A stretch of DNA of 64,000 bases from Ariolimax columbianus (GCA_036924085.1 JAVGWX010000003.1:117735264-117799263); one strand, 5' to 3'. Shown: positions 33,240 through 44,530, counted from the first letter of the stretch. The notes: generated by a model not told the origin, from the letters alone. Translations and numbers: made by a program.

Positions 33240-34905
33240 CAACGCGGTTTTAAATGTCATCGTGGTTTTAATTTTCGTCATTCCCGTTTTAAATATCGTT
33301 ATTGCGGTTTTAAATAACGTCAACGACACCGTCAATCTAATCATCACAGTGATTATAATCGTCGACATTTCGGATTTAGTAATCGTCAGCTGGGTTTCTA
33401 TTGAGTACTCTCTATTTTTATTAACGTCTTCTCGGTTGTATAGCCGTTGTTGTGGTTTTAATAGTAGTAGTCACGGTTTTAATAGTCGTAGTCATAGTTA
33501 TAATAGTCGTCCTCGAGGTTTTAATTGTCATAATCACGATTTTAATAGTCGTAGTCATGGTTTTAATAGTCGTAGTCACGGTTTTAATAGTCGTAGTCAC
33601 GGTTTTAATAGTCGTAGTCACGGTTTTAATAGTCGTAGTCACGGTTTTAATAGTCGTAGTCACAGTTTTAATAGTCGTCCTCGAGGTTTTAATTGTCATA
33701 ATCACAGCTTTAATAGTCGTCCTCGGGGTTTAATAGTCGTAGTCACGGTTTTAGTAGTCGTAGTCACGGTTTTAATAGTCGTCCTCGGGGTTTTAATAGT
33801 CGTAGTCACGGTTTTAATAGTCGTAGTCACGGTTTTAATAGTCGTAGTCAAGGTTTTAATAGTCGTAGTCACGGTTTTAATAGTCGTAGTCACGGTTTTA
33901 ATAGTCGTAGTCACGGTTTTAATAGTCGTAGTCACAGTTTTAATAGTCGTCCTCGAGGTTTTAATTGTCATAATCACAGCTTTAATAGTCGTCCTCGGGG
34001 TTTAATAGTCGTAGTCACGGTTTTATTAGTCGTAGTCACGGTTTTAATAGTCGTCCTCGGGGTTTTAATAGTCGTAGTCACGGTTTTAATTGTCGTAGTC
34101 ACGGTTTTAATAGTCATAGTTACGGTTTTAATAGTCGTAGTCATAGTTTTAATAGTAGTAGTCCCGGTTTTAATAGTCGTAATCACGGATTTAATAGTCG
34201 TAGTTACGGTTTTAATAGTCGTAGTCACGGTTTTAACAGTCGTCCTCGAGGTTTTAATAGTCGTAGTCACGGTTTTAATAGTCGTAGTCACGGTTTTAAT
34301 AGTCGTAGTCACGGTTTTAATAGTCGTAGTCACGGTTTTAATAGTCGTCCTAGAGGTTTTAATAGTCGTAGTCACGGTTTTAATAGTTGCAGTCACGGTT
34401 TTAATAGTCGTCCTCGAGGTTTTAATAGTCGAAGTCACGGTTTTAATAGTCGTAGTCACGGTTTTAATAGTGGTCCTCGATTTTTTGATAGTCGTAGTCA
34501 CGGTTTTAATAGTCGTAGTCACGGTTGTAATAGTCGTAGTCACGGTTGTAATAGTCGTAGTCACGGTTTTAATAGTCGTAGTCACGGTTTTAATAGTCGT
34601 AGTCACGGTTTTAATAGTTGTCCTCGAGGTTTCAATAGTCGTAGTCACGGTTTTAATAGTCGTAGTCACGGTTTTAATAGTCGTAGTCACGGTTTTAATA
34701 GTCGTAGTCACGGTTTTAATAGTCGTAGTCACGGTTTTAATAGTCGTATTCACGGTTTTAATAGTCGTAGTCACGGTTTTAATAGTCGTAGTCACGGTTT
34801 TAATAGTCGTAGTCACGGTTTTAATAGTCGTATTCACGGTTTTAATAGTCGTAGTCACGGTTTTAATAGTCGTAGTTACGGTTTTGATAGTCGTCATGGA
34901 GCTTT
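33240..34905. repeat. 21-bp minisatellite, about 75 copies
   Basis: The unit contains GTAGTCACGGTTTTAATAGT with period 21. Variant units carry CCTCGAGG, CCTCGGGG or CATAATCACAG. A 272-bp block (from about 33679 and again from 33951) repeats the same variant order and the same one-base deletion (GGGGTTTAATAG), showing block duplication. Divisibility by three yields open frames of 247 codons (plus) and 415 codons (minus). These encode heptads such as NSRSHGF or TTIKTVT and are not credible genes. Confidence 0.97.
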
Positions 34906-34959
34906 CAATTGTCGTCATTGCTGATATAATCACGGACATCTGTGTAAGAGTTACGAGAG

Positions 34960-35225
34960 AGGAATCCAATAAATACATGAGAACAATAAAGACATGAATT
35001 AAATAAAGACATGAGTACAATAAAGGCAAGAGAACAATAAAAACAAAAAAACAACAAAGACAAGAGTACAATAAAGACAAGAGTACAGTAATGACAAGAG
35101 TACAATTATGACAAGAGTACAACAAAGACAACAGTACAATAAAGACAACAATACAATGAAGACAGGAGAACAATAAGGAGACGAGGACAATCCTGACAGT
35201 ACCATAAAGACAAAAGTACAATACA
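34960..35225. repeat. Degenerate 17-bp tandem repeat
   Basis: Units contain ACAATAAAGACAAGAGT. It follows the 21-bp array without a spacer gene. Confidence 0.85.
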
Positions 35226-36010
35226 GTATCTAATTCTAATTAGCGGATGGCAGTGCATGCTATCCACAACGCGAATATTTTACCTTCACCCTTAAAGGAC
35301 CAATTGTGGTGCTAGCCCTATGCTTTGTGAGAAGCATGGAATAAGAAAGCACTGGTGCATTTGTCCCCTTTGCTGTGCGCAGAATCTAGTCTTTACAAAA
35401 TACATCAGCTGGGTCGAAGCCTTAATCACCTTAATCGCCATTTCCGATACGCATGGTGGAGCAAAGATGACCTCTGCTCAGCTTGCCCAAGTCGAATCTC
35501 GAGGCCACTTGGTGTAAAATCCCAGTCCCACACAATCAGTTTCATGTCAACATGACTCGGGGAGATGTATCAGTCAAATCGCCGATAACAAGGGATAGGA
35601 AGCTTTGATCTGGTCCAATAAACTCTGGTTGGCAGCAAATCAATTTCCTATACCCAACAAGCACATACAATTCTCCATGACCACATGGATTTTGTCGACT
35701 TTCTCTAAATCTCACTTCAGCGACACAAGCTCTTATCTCGACTAATAGGCACACCAGTGTGGATCCTTGCAAGTAAAACACGTTTGGGCAACATGCATAG
35801 CATATAATGAAAGTAGATTACCAACGGTTGTGCGTGCAACTAGCAACGTCATGTCGTGACGCAATTGGCCACGGACAGGGAACACAAAAACTGTTCTGGC
35901 ACATAATTTTCAAATTGGCCAACTATGCATGTGGTCCCATGCTCCGTTTGGAGCATATTACTAATTACTACTAAATACATTGTGTTTATTCTTTGCGTTC
36001 GCCTGAATTC
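35226..36010. other. No gene recognised; unexplained non-repetitive stretch
   Basis: Base composition is balanced. Overlapping frames of 65-79 codons occur on both strands. One minus frame (35542-35781) has GSTLVCLLVEIRACVAEVRF, but no family was identified. It could be old transposon sequence. Confidence 0.4.
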
Positions 36011-36029
36011 TATATTCACCATGGTTGTG

Positions 36030-36235
36030 TGAGTTGTACTATGTTTTTATTTTGCGCATGTCGGCCCAGTGCATCCGACTTCGGCATGCATTTTATGTAA
36101 GAATCTGCTTCCTCCTGCATTTTCTAAGGTTTTGCTTCCCCGTTATAACGGCCGGTGTTGTGATTGGGAAGCGAACCCAGCAACTTCGGGTTGTGAGGGG
36201 TGCCACTTAACCACTAGCACACGCCGTCCTGAACA
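36030..36235 (-). mobile_element. SINE-A copy 2
   Basis: Read on minus it starts at the 3' edge with GTGTGCTAGTGGTTAAGTGG (box A) and AAGTTGCTGGGTTCGCTTCC (box B-like). The body is shared with 22331-22580, including GCATGCCGAAGTCGGATGCA, CTGGGCCGACATGCGCAAAA and a TAAAAACATAG-rich end. Confidence 0.85.
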
Positions 36236-36287
36236 AATCTTATTTTTAAAATATGTCAAACTGTCACCTTCTCTGTTTGCTCTCAAA

Positions 36288-36460
36288 TAACTAGATTCCT
36301 TCTGAAGTACAGGCACTAGTTACTGCTGTAGATATGATTAGTAACTAGCTACATCCATTCTGAAGTACAGGCACTAATTTCTGCTGTAGATATGATTAGT
36401 AACTAGCTACATCCATTCTGAAGTACAGTTATTAATTACTGCTACAGATATGATTATTAA
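36288..36460. repeat. 58-bp tandem repeat, 3 copies
   Basis: Units contain AACTAGCTACATCCATTCTG and GAAGTACAGGCACTA. Confidence 0.9.
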
Positions 36461-36639
36461 CGCAACAAGCCAATACAAGCAGTCTGTATTCCTTACAGAT
36501 GCAATGCCAGTTCTGTGAGCACACAAGAACTAAAAACCTAGAGAAGGGTAGTGCTACAGTAGATACCATCTGACTGTGTGATAACCTCATATTGTGACAT
36601 ACCAGGAAGAGTTTATGTGCATAATTCGACTATACAGCC

Positions 36640-37215
36640 ACCTCAGCACTCCCCGGTCAGGTGCAGGCCAACATGTATGATTGCTCTTGTCATCGTTTAC
36701 GATGGACGGCTATTACCAGGAGATGAGACCGATGAGATGTTAGCAAAACGAGGCGAGCAAAACGAAAACAAAAATAATAAACAATCACCTTGCAAGAAAA
36801 GAAGACCTTTATCCAAGCGATAAGGAAAGTTAACCAAATAAGAGACGGCTATCAGTGGCAAGACCAAACAGACCAATGGACCTGTTCAACATGAGAACTG
36901 GACAACAGATTCCACTTACACAGGCTGAAATTGGTTTCATCACACATGTGTACGCGCAAACAAGCAGCACATACAGATGAACATATCCTGCAACATATAT
37001 CCATATGTTTAGTCAAGTACGTGCTGAACACTTACCCACGGAGATGAATCTCCCCACGAAACTGTTTGGATACCTCTGTTTTGATACCTCTGTTTGGATA
37101 CCTCTGTTTGGATACCTTGAAGAACTCTCCACTGCAGCAACCTTTATTCAGAGGAGTGAGCTTCATGTGTAGACGTAATAAACAACAAAAACGTGGCGAA
37201 CAAGAAGAAGAAGAA
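36640..37215 (+). pseudogene. Decayed RNase H LINE C-terminus with (GAA)n tail
   Basis: Frames together read an LPGDETDEMLAKRGEQ stretch (about 36715-36760; the SHCGIPGNE-ADxLAK end of RNase H), then RTG-NRFHLHRLKLVSS (about 36890-36940), a Zn-knuckle area (AAHTDEHILQH, about 36970) and TNLPTKLFGYL. A small GTTTGGATACCTCT tandem (37067-37120) is included. The end is GAACAAGAAGAAGAAGAAG. This is a different, older family than the one at 19868. Confidence 0.7.
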
Positions 37216-38420
37216 GACTACATCTATTTTCCTCATAACGCTGACGGTGTTTCACATGTTTCTGCAGTCGATGTGCACTACTGCTGCCCTCAATTTTCTT
37301 CAACTAGGACATGATTGCATTTTGTTCCTCTGATGAAGCCAGCAAACATAAAGGACGTTTCACTGTTTGTTTGTCATTCCCACACGGACATATGTTTGTT
37401 TCGTACTGTAATACGTCGAAGTGGTGATTTTTGAGTCTGCGTGGTGTGTTCGCAATCTGAATATTGGTATTTAATCTCATCGTGGCAAGAAGGCACGGCA
37501 TTACTTCTAAATAGCCAAATAACCACATCCGTACACTAATCCTAATAGAATCGACTCCAGAAAAAAATATTATATGCTCTAGTAATAAGGTGATCCTTTC
37601 ATGACAGATGTGTGGGGCTCAACTTCAGTTATTGGCACTCTCCAGTCACCACTGCTATATATAGGTACTTGGCTTACTGTCAGGGAAGGCAAAGCAGCGA
37701 CTACGGGAACTGTCCACCCCTCCTCATAAAAATAGTGGCCATCCTACTTATAAGATACCTTTACGTTTACCTTCTACGTAATTTTTGGTGTTTCTGCTGA
37801 GCAAACTGACGCTGTTTAACCTAATAGTAGCTGTAGGTTACGAACGACACATACAGAAAATCAGAAGTTCATTACTTTAAAAAATCGTTAAGACAATTGT
37901 ACTGTAAACACTGAGACAACAGAAAAGAAAGTAAATTAATAGACAATCTGGAATTAAACCACAAACTTCCATCTAACGATACGCATTGCTGCAAATTGGT
38001 AACTAGTTAGCGGAGCTCTCTAACTCATCTCTTTCTTGCAGCACGGAGTATCAGTCTCATGTAGGTTCGTAATTCGAATTCTTCATTGCCTATTACATTC
38101 TTTTCTGCTGTTAGGTGTGAGCGTTTACCGAGTGCGTACAATACATTTGTTTTAGCGCTTATTCTCGCTGCTTTGCTTTTTGGTGATTGACTAGTCCCTC
38201 CCATTCAAGTGAAGCATAGTGCCACCACTTAAGCTGGTTACTTTACATGCCACCTGTATTACAGCATTTGCAGTTTCAGTTGCAATGTGTCACGTGATGA
38301 GGTTTCTAGTTACATGCTCAACTCTATAATGCATATGACGACTTGCTTGAAAAATATATAGAGGTTCTACTTGTGTCCACCCTGGTACAACTTGAGTGAC
38401 TGGTTAAAGGCATGGAGTAT
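37216..38420. other. No clear gene; possible LINE scrap
   Basis: A 74-codon minus frame (37304-37528) contains NICPCGNDKQTV, which resembles the Zn knuckle of LINE C-termini but is isolated. The rest was not recognised. Confidence 0.4.
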
Positions 38421-38430
38421 TCTTGGGGGT

Positions 38431-38446
38431 TGGGGGGGGGGGGGGC
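38431..38446. repeat. Poly-G tract
   Basis: A run of about 13 G ending in GGGGCATGG. Confidence 0.8.
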
Positions 38447-38494
38447 ATGGCGACATAACTATAGACATTGTTACGTATCTAATCCAAATGGGAA

Positions 38495-38990
38495 GAGGAG
38501 ACAAACGTCTGGTCAGCCTAAACACACTGATCATAAAATGTTAGTCAGGGTCAGCCAAAACACACTGATCAGACATGTTAGTCAGGGTCAGCCAAAACAC
38601 ACTGATCAGACATGTTAGTCAGGGTCAGCCAAAACATACTGATCAGACATGTTAGTCAGGGTCAGCAAAATACACACTGATCAGACATGTTAGTCAGGGT
38701 CAGCCAAAACGCACTGATCAGACAATGTTAGTCAGGGTCAGCAAAAACACACTGATCAGACATGTTAGTCAGGGTCAGGCCAAGCATACTGATCAGACAT
38801 GTTAGTCAGGGTCAGTGAAAACACACTGATCAGACATGTTAGTCAGGGTCAGCCAAAACGCACTGATCAGACATAACGCACTGATCAGACAATGTTAGTC
38901 AAAGTCAGCAAAAATACACTGATCAGACATGTTAGTCAGGGTCAGGCCAAGCATACTGATCGGACATGTTAGTCAGGATGAGGCACAATA
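38495..38990. repeat. 37-bp minisatellite derived from SINE-C
   Basis: About 13 units contain CACTGATCAGACATGTTAGT and CAGGGTCAGCCAAAACA. The array begins AACGTCTGGTCAGC and ends TTAGTCAGGATGAGGCACAA TATACT, the same order as the start of SINE-C at 7496. The expansion therefore lies within the front of a SINE-C copy. Confidence 0.87.
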
Positions 38991-39289
38991 TACTCACAGA
39001 AAAAAGTAACTCACCAGTTCTTGCTGATGTTTTTATGTTTGAAAGTTGTCATGTAATTTCATAATGATGCATTCTTGGTCGTTACAAGAAGCCATGTAAT
39101 TGTCTTAGAAAGTCTCAGTGTGAAATTACCGTTCACTGACCTTGTAAATTTCTTATTTCTGACCTTCTTAATTCATGAAACTAACGACTATCTGGACAGT
39201 TTCTCACAACTCAGATGCCGATCACAAAATTGACCCGAGAAGTGTTCACTGGCGATCTGTGATTATTTTGCCATTAATTTCGTTCAGAA

Positions 39290-39900
39290 GCAAACTACTT
39301 AAAGGATACCACGGAGGTCGTTAAATTGAAGTTTACGAGCTGTGGGCACGCTGGAAGGAGGAATGTCTGTGTCTGAAACAGTAAGGCAATTTGATGTGTC
39401 AAGACAGACTGTTAGGTGTTGGTTACATCGCTACCAGACGACTGGGGCTGTTCGGGCTGTTTATGACCATGCTTGATTAACGACCAGACGACAGGATCCT
39501 TACATCACTCTCGCACATCTGCGAAACAGATTTCAGTCACCAACTGTCACTGCTGGCACCCTCCCGAGACTGAGAAGAAAAAGTTCAGCTACTGGCAGGA
39601 ACCATTTACGCGAGCAAGGCGGCCTACGTGCAAGACGCCCTGCTATTCGTTCAACACTGCGTCCATAGCGTCATGCAGCGCGCTAGCCTGAGCCAGACAA
39701 CTTCTCCGCTTTTGGAACGCTCTGAGAGACAGATTAGTGTTCACTGACAGGTGCAGGACAAATATTTCAAGAGCCGATGGTCGTCATAGAGCGTATCGCC
39801 GACACGGGGAGGGCTACAACAACAATTGCATTCAGGACCGCGCTCATGATAGTGGAGGGGATATAACCTGGGGAGGCATTTGCACCACTGCGTCATTCTT
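39290..39900 (+). pseudogene. Tc1-like transposase pseudogene
   Basis: Pieces read AGMSVSETVRQFDVSRQTV-like (from GMSVSETVRQFDVSRQTVR at about 39360), HRYQTTGAVRAVYDHA (about 39430), RPDDRILTSL, LREQGGLRARRPAIRS (about 39605), FWNALRDRLVFTDRCR (about 39712) and NISRADGRHRAYRRHGEGYN (about 39760). This gives paired helix-turn-helix, GRPR-type region and catalytic core (TD-CRF changed to TDRCRTN). It ends at WGGICTT, well before the last catalytic residues. Frameshifts and a TGA stop are present. TIRs were not found. Confidence 0.85.
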
Positions 39901-41395
39901 ATCGTTTATGAAGGCACTTCCTTTCCTAAGGCCGTTTGCTTTTGCTTTGTTGTCAATTTTTTGATAACCGCCTTTTTTTTATATAGATTGGGTGCTCGAC
40001 CCTAACCTAACTTATTTTACTCTAGGCGAGTTGTCCATGTTTAGTCTATTTCCTTCCTCCAAAACCTACCCAACGTACAATCCTTCTGGTAGCTTTCGCT
40101 TTCTCTGACTTAGCTCCTGCGATAATTTATAATGCAAGCTCCCTCACCATTTAAGGTAACAGACTCGAAGGATATAATTGACAATTTCAATAAACCCCCC
40201 ATCTTTGTCCACATTGAAAACAAAATCAGGGTGGTAGTTTCCTTCGTTTAAATTCTGAAGGAGAATCTCCCGCCAGTGCAATATCAGCACTAGCAGCCTA
40301 ACATATATTCAAATTGGAAATTTTTTTGAAACGTGTTTAAAGCAGTAAAACCACTCGTTGTTGTCCATAAATGTTTCAGTGCTGCCAGGCCTGAGATTTG
40401 TCTTCATATAATGATTTGTGTTTAATAATGTACCAAGGAAAAAATGACGTATGAAGAAGAGCATATGGCATTATGTCCCATGTTAGAGTTCACAGTACAT
40501 GTTCCAAAACATAAACATAGTCAAACTAGAAAGTAGTCATCGCTTAAATGTGAGTTTACTTTCTGTATATTTGAGATTCTAAGACAATATTTTTAAAAGC
40601 CTATGACAGATATTGTCCAGGTGACATAACAAACCATAACACAAAACGTATATTCAAGTCTCACTGTACAACTGACAATCAGGTATGTCGAATTTTGACA
40701 AGCTCTCTCATCTTCGGTCAATCCCCTCACGCACGTTTTCCATGAACGGATCAAAATAATTACGTTTTTGATCTCTGCCTTCTATTTTCTGGGCTGTTTG
40801 GTGATATATTCGTCTACAACTAGCTAGTGGTCTATTCTTGAGGAAAGACAATTCCTAAATATGTTGGTCCCGATAAAACATTTTAGAGGAAATTCACAAC
40901 AAAACCAACAACTCTTAGTGTCGCTATCATGCCACGAAAAATGCACATGGGAAAAACAAAAGAAATGCTTAATGATTGTTTGGATGTGTTTGTTACTGAG
41001 TTGCGATATTTAGTCAATATTTTGAAAAAATCATTTATGTGAAAAGTCGTAAAATGATTATCGTAAAACGGGTCCTACTTTAGTTCTATTTATGAACGGG
41101 CATATTAATACGATGTATGAATATCGTGCTATTTTAAATCACTATACTAATGCTAGAACCATCAGAGTGGGGGAATATGATATTTAGTTCTGAGATTAAG
41201 TTCCAGGTAACTGGCCGTAGGCTGATGAAACCTAGTACACAGTGGTAGAAATGTTTAGATAAGTGCGCAACAATAGGAGTAGATCATAACATCAACATAA
41301 TATCTTCCTCCCAACAACAGTTTCCTCGTCCTTTCGTTTCTCGTATACAGAACCAACACTTTGTCCTTTCTTTCTATTTTGTGAGCCCAAGAGAG
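39901..41395. other. No gene or repeat recognised
   Basis: AT-rich unique-looking sequence of about 1.5 kb. No long frames and no motifs. Confidence 0.55.
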
Positions 41396-41398
41396 AGA

Positions 41399-41600
41399 AA
41401 CGGGTGGCCAAATGGCTTGGGTGTCGGATTATATCACGAGGATATCGGTTAAAGAGCTTGATAAGATGTTTTTATGTTCTACCTTATGTGAAATAAATGT
41501 AATGTCTGTAAAGTGCGTGGCGACCGTAGGGGCTAGTGACATTTATTCCTCAGCCCTAAAAATCTTCTCAGTGGACTTCAGCAAAGGGATATAAAATCAT
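41399..41600 (+). mobile_element. Possible tRNA-derived SINE
   Basis: GGGTGGCCAAATGGCTTGGG resembles a tRNA box A region, and the body contains GTAAAGTGCGTGGCGACCGT. No convincing box B follows and no second copy was recognised here. Confidence 0.4.
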
Positions 41601-41621
41601 CGGTTTAGTGATAACTTAATT

Positions 41622-41710
41622 TAACTTAACGTCTTTATACTGGTTCAGAAGACTTCAGAGTCAAAGACATGTGATTCTAACTCATCTAGTATAGAAGACT
41701 CTGGTACAAG
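41622..41710 (-). mobile_element. CR1/Rex1-like LINE 3'-tail fragment
   Basis: ACTTAACGTCTTTATACTGG and AGAAGACTTCAGAGTC are the reverse complement of the 3' tail at about 48905-48955 (CCAGTATAAAGACGTTAAGT). It is a short, 5'-truncated copy in antisense. Confidence 0.75.
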
Positions 41711-41934
41711 TGATTTTGCACACTGTCATTGATACATGACAAAATCATGCACAATGTGGAATAGCCAACTTGGACCGGAAGAAAGTTCTAGAAACAAACA
41801 CGTTATGCGATACCGAAGAAAGAATGGATTGCTAGTCAATATTTGTAGAAAAAGTAGAAAACGTGTATATTATTTATATGACATCCTATTCCTCTTTGTC
41901 ATTTTCTTCTGTGGCTATGGCACCACGACAAACA

Positions 41935-43240
41935 TACACCAATTCATTGCAAGACACAGAGATTGTAAAGTAATTCTTACAGAAACATGAGAGACGCCGA
42001 GATTGTAAAGTAACTCTTACAGAAACATGAGAGACACCGAGATTGTAAAGTAACTCTTACAGACACACGAGAGACACAGAGATTGTAAAGTAATTCTTAC
42101 AGACACATGAGAGACACCGAGATTGTAAAGTAACTCTTACAGACACATGAGAGACACCGAGATTGTAAAGTAACTCTTACAGACACATGAGAGACACCGA
42201 GATTGTAAAGTAACTCTTACAGCCACATGAGAGACACCGAGATTGTAAAGTAACTCTTACATACACATGAGAGACACCGAGATTGTAAAGTAACTCTTAC
42301 GGACACATGAGAGACACCGACTTAATAAAGTAACTCTTACAGACACATGAGAGACACCGAGATTGTAAAGTAACTCTTACAGACACATGAGAGACACCGA
42401 GATTGTAAAGTAACTCTTACAGACACATGAGAGACACCGAGATTGTAAAGTAACTCTTACAGCCACATGAGAGACACCGAGATTGTAAAGTAACTCTTAC
42501 ATACACATGAGAGACACCGAGATTGTAAAGTAACTCTTACAGACACATGAGAGACACCGAGATTGTAAAGTAACTCTTACAGACACATGAGAGACACCGA
42601 GATTGTAAAGTAACTCTTACAGCCACATTAGAGACACTATAATTGCAATTTACCTGTTACACACACATGAGAGATACCGAGATTATAAAGCAATTCTTAC
42701 AGAAACATGAAAGACACCGAGATTGTAAAGCAACTCTTACAGCCACATGAGAGACACCGAGATTGTAAAGTAACTCTTACAGCCACATGAGAGACACCGA
42801 GATTGTAAAGTAACTCTTACATACACATGAGAGACACCGAGATTGTAAAGTAACTCTTACGGACACATGAGAGACACCGACTTAATAAAGTAACTCTTAC
42901 AGACACATGAGAGACACCGAGATTGTAAAGTAACTCTTACAGACACATGAGAGACACCGAGATTGTAAAGTAACTCTTACAGACACATGAGAGACACCGA
43001 GATTGTAAAGTAACTCTTACAGCCACATGAGAGACACCGAGATTGTAAAGTAACTCTTACATACACATGAGAGACACCGAGATTGTAAAGTAACTCTTAC
43101 AGACACATGAGAGACACCGAGATTGTAAAGTAACTCTTACAGACACATGAGAGACACCAAGATTGTAAAGTAACTCTTAAAGACACATGAGAGACACCGA
43201 GATTGTAAAGTAACTCACAGACACGAGAGAGACGGAGATT
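41935..43240. repeat. 40-bp satellite, about 32 copies, with higher-order structure
   Basis: The unit contains GAGACACCGAGATTGTAAAG and TAACTCTTACAGACACATGA. Variant units (AGCCAC, ATACAC, GGACAC followed by CTTAATAAAG) recur in the same order at 42221-42620 and at 42781-43180, a shift of 560 bp (14 units). A strongly diverged patch separates the blocks near 42630-42720. Confidence 0.97.
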
Positions 43241-43825
43241 GACAATTACAGGACCACTATCAATTTGACACTGTGTTGTAAAGGTACACTAAAGAGAAAT
43301 GTGCACGAGGCGAACCTCCCCATCATGTAAGCACATTGCTGTTGTTCGATTTCAGGTCTAGACACGCTCAAATCTACCAACATGTAAGCTGTTACTTGAC
43401 TTACATTTAATGATGGCAACGTCGCAAGGATGGAAACTGGTAAATCAATATTAAAAACTCGAACCTACTACAAACATTTATGTAACACCTCATCTCTGAC
43501 AGCAATGACTGTCATGCAACACTCTTTACTCTAAACTATTTTAAACTAAACTGCCATGCACGTGAATCCAACTGGGCCGCATTTTGCAGCGGGTAAAGTC
43601 AATAATATTGTGTGTTAGAAATCATTTGTATTTCTCATTTCCTGTCCATGAAGGCACAACCCAACGTTTCCAGGTGTACTTCGTCCTCTTTTTCAAGTGA
43701 CGGTCACTTTTTATGTGTGTTATTAAGTGAACGTGCTTTTGTATGCAAAATATGTTTCTTAAGATGTATGTACTAGGTCTCTGGTAGGATATTTTAATAT
43801 AAATTTAAACACAGAAAAAGGAGAG
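43241..43825. other. No gene seen
   Basis: Unique-looking AT-rich sequence without motifs. Confidence 0.5.
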
Positions 43826-43829
43826 GAGA

Positions 43830-44530
43830 ATAATGTCTGGTCAGGCAAAACATACGGATCATACAATGCTCGGGACCAAGATGCTGAGCAGCGCATGAGC
43901 TGCAGTGGTCAGCGACCCATAGCTGACTGCTAGCGTCAGGGCCAGCAAACTAGAGCTGCCAAGACCCTTCTACACCTCCACGCGGTGATCCTGGATAACA
44001 GGATGCAGCAGGGCAGACTGGCTAAGGAGAAGGGATCGAAAAGGGAATGCTAACCCGGTACTAAAAAAAATGATTGCTGAAGTCGGTTGTGTTGGACCGA
44101 AAGGTGCAAATATCGGAGTCAAGCTGTAAACTAGGACACAATGCATTCCGTTCTGTGGACTACATTCTTAAGCCATTTGAGGGTTTGGTAGTGGGAGATT
44201 GAGAACGAACGAAGCCAAGCCATACAATGCTCATCATAGTCAGGTGATATATATTGACCAAGACTGCCCATCTCACTTCCACGCAGTTCTCACTGGAAAC
44301 AGGCTGTTTGGTGGCAGCATAGAAAATGAAGTGGAATATCGACGTGGTACCTGTAGAAGTGAGCGAAAAGAGATGAAGCCAAGCGTAGCACAAAAGCCTG
44401 GGGGACTCAGGTCCGCCTTCATCAGCACGCATGGAAAGTGAGGAATGCAATTGCAACCCGGCACATAACGCATTTTTCAAGGCGCACAGAAGTCACTTAT
44501 TGTGGGCATTGAACAACAATAACAGCAACA
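43830..44530 (+). mobile_element. SINE-C copy split by a SINE-B insertion
   Basis: The front (TAATGTCTGGTCAGGCAAAA) ends at 43871. The rest resumes at 44221 (CATACAATGCTC...GTCAGGTGATATATATTG, ATGAAGCCAAGCGTAGCACA) and runs to an ACAACAATAACAGCAACAAC tail. The pieces are collinear with 7496-7841. Confidence 0.85.
43872..44220 (+). mobile_element. SINE-B, 349-bp insertion with 12-bp TSD
   Basis: CATACAATGCTC is present at 43860-43871 and 44221-44232. The insert starts GGGACCAAGATGCTGAGCAG, carries CAGCGACCCATAGCTGAC, GTCGGTTGTGTTGGACCGAA and GGCAAATATCGG-like sequence, and ends AGAACGAACGAAGCC. The TSD fixes the element's ends better than any other copy here. Confidence 0.9.

Noticed and set aside
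33974..35221. 415-codon minus-strand open frame (also a 247-codon plus frame at 33262-34005)
   Set aside because: It is entirely explained by the 21-bp array and the 17-bp array. The heptad translation (TTIKTVT) changes with block variants and has no domain or splice context.
41935..43240. CRISPR-like array
   Set aside because: Units of 40 bp are adjacent with no unique spacers and differ by a few bases. It is a tandem satellite, and the sequence is animal.
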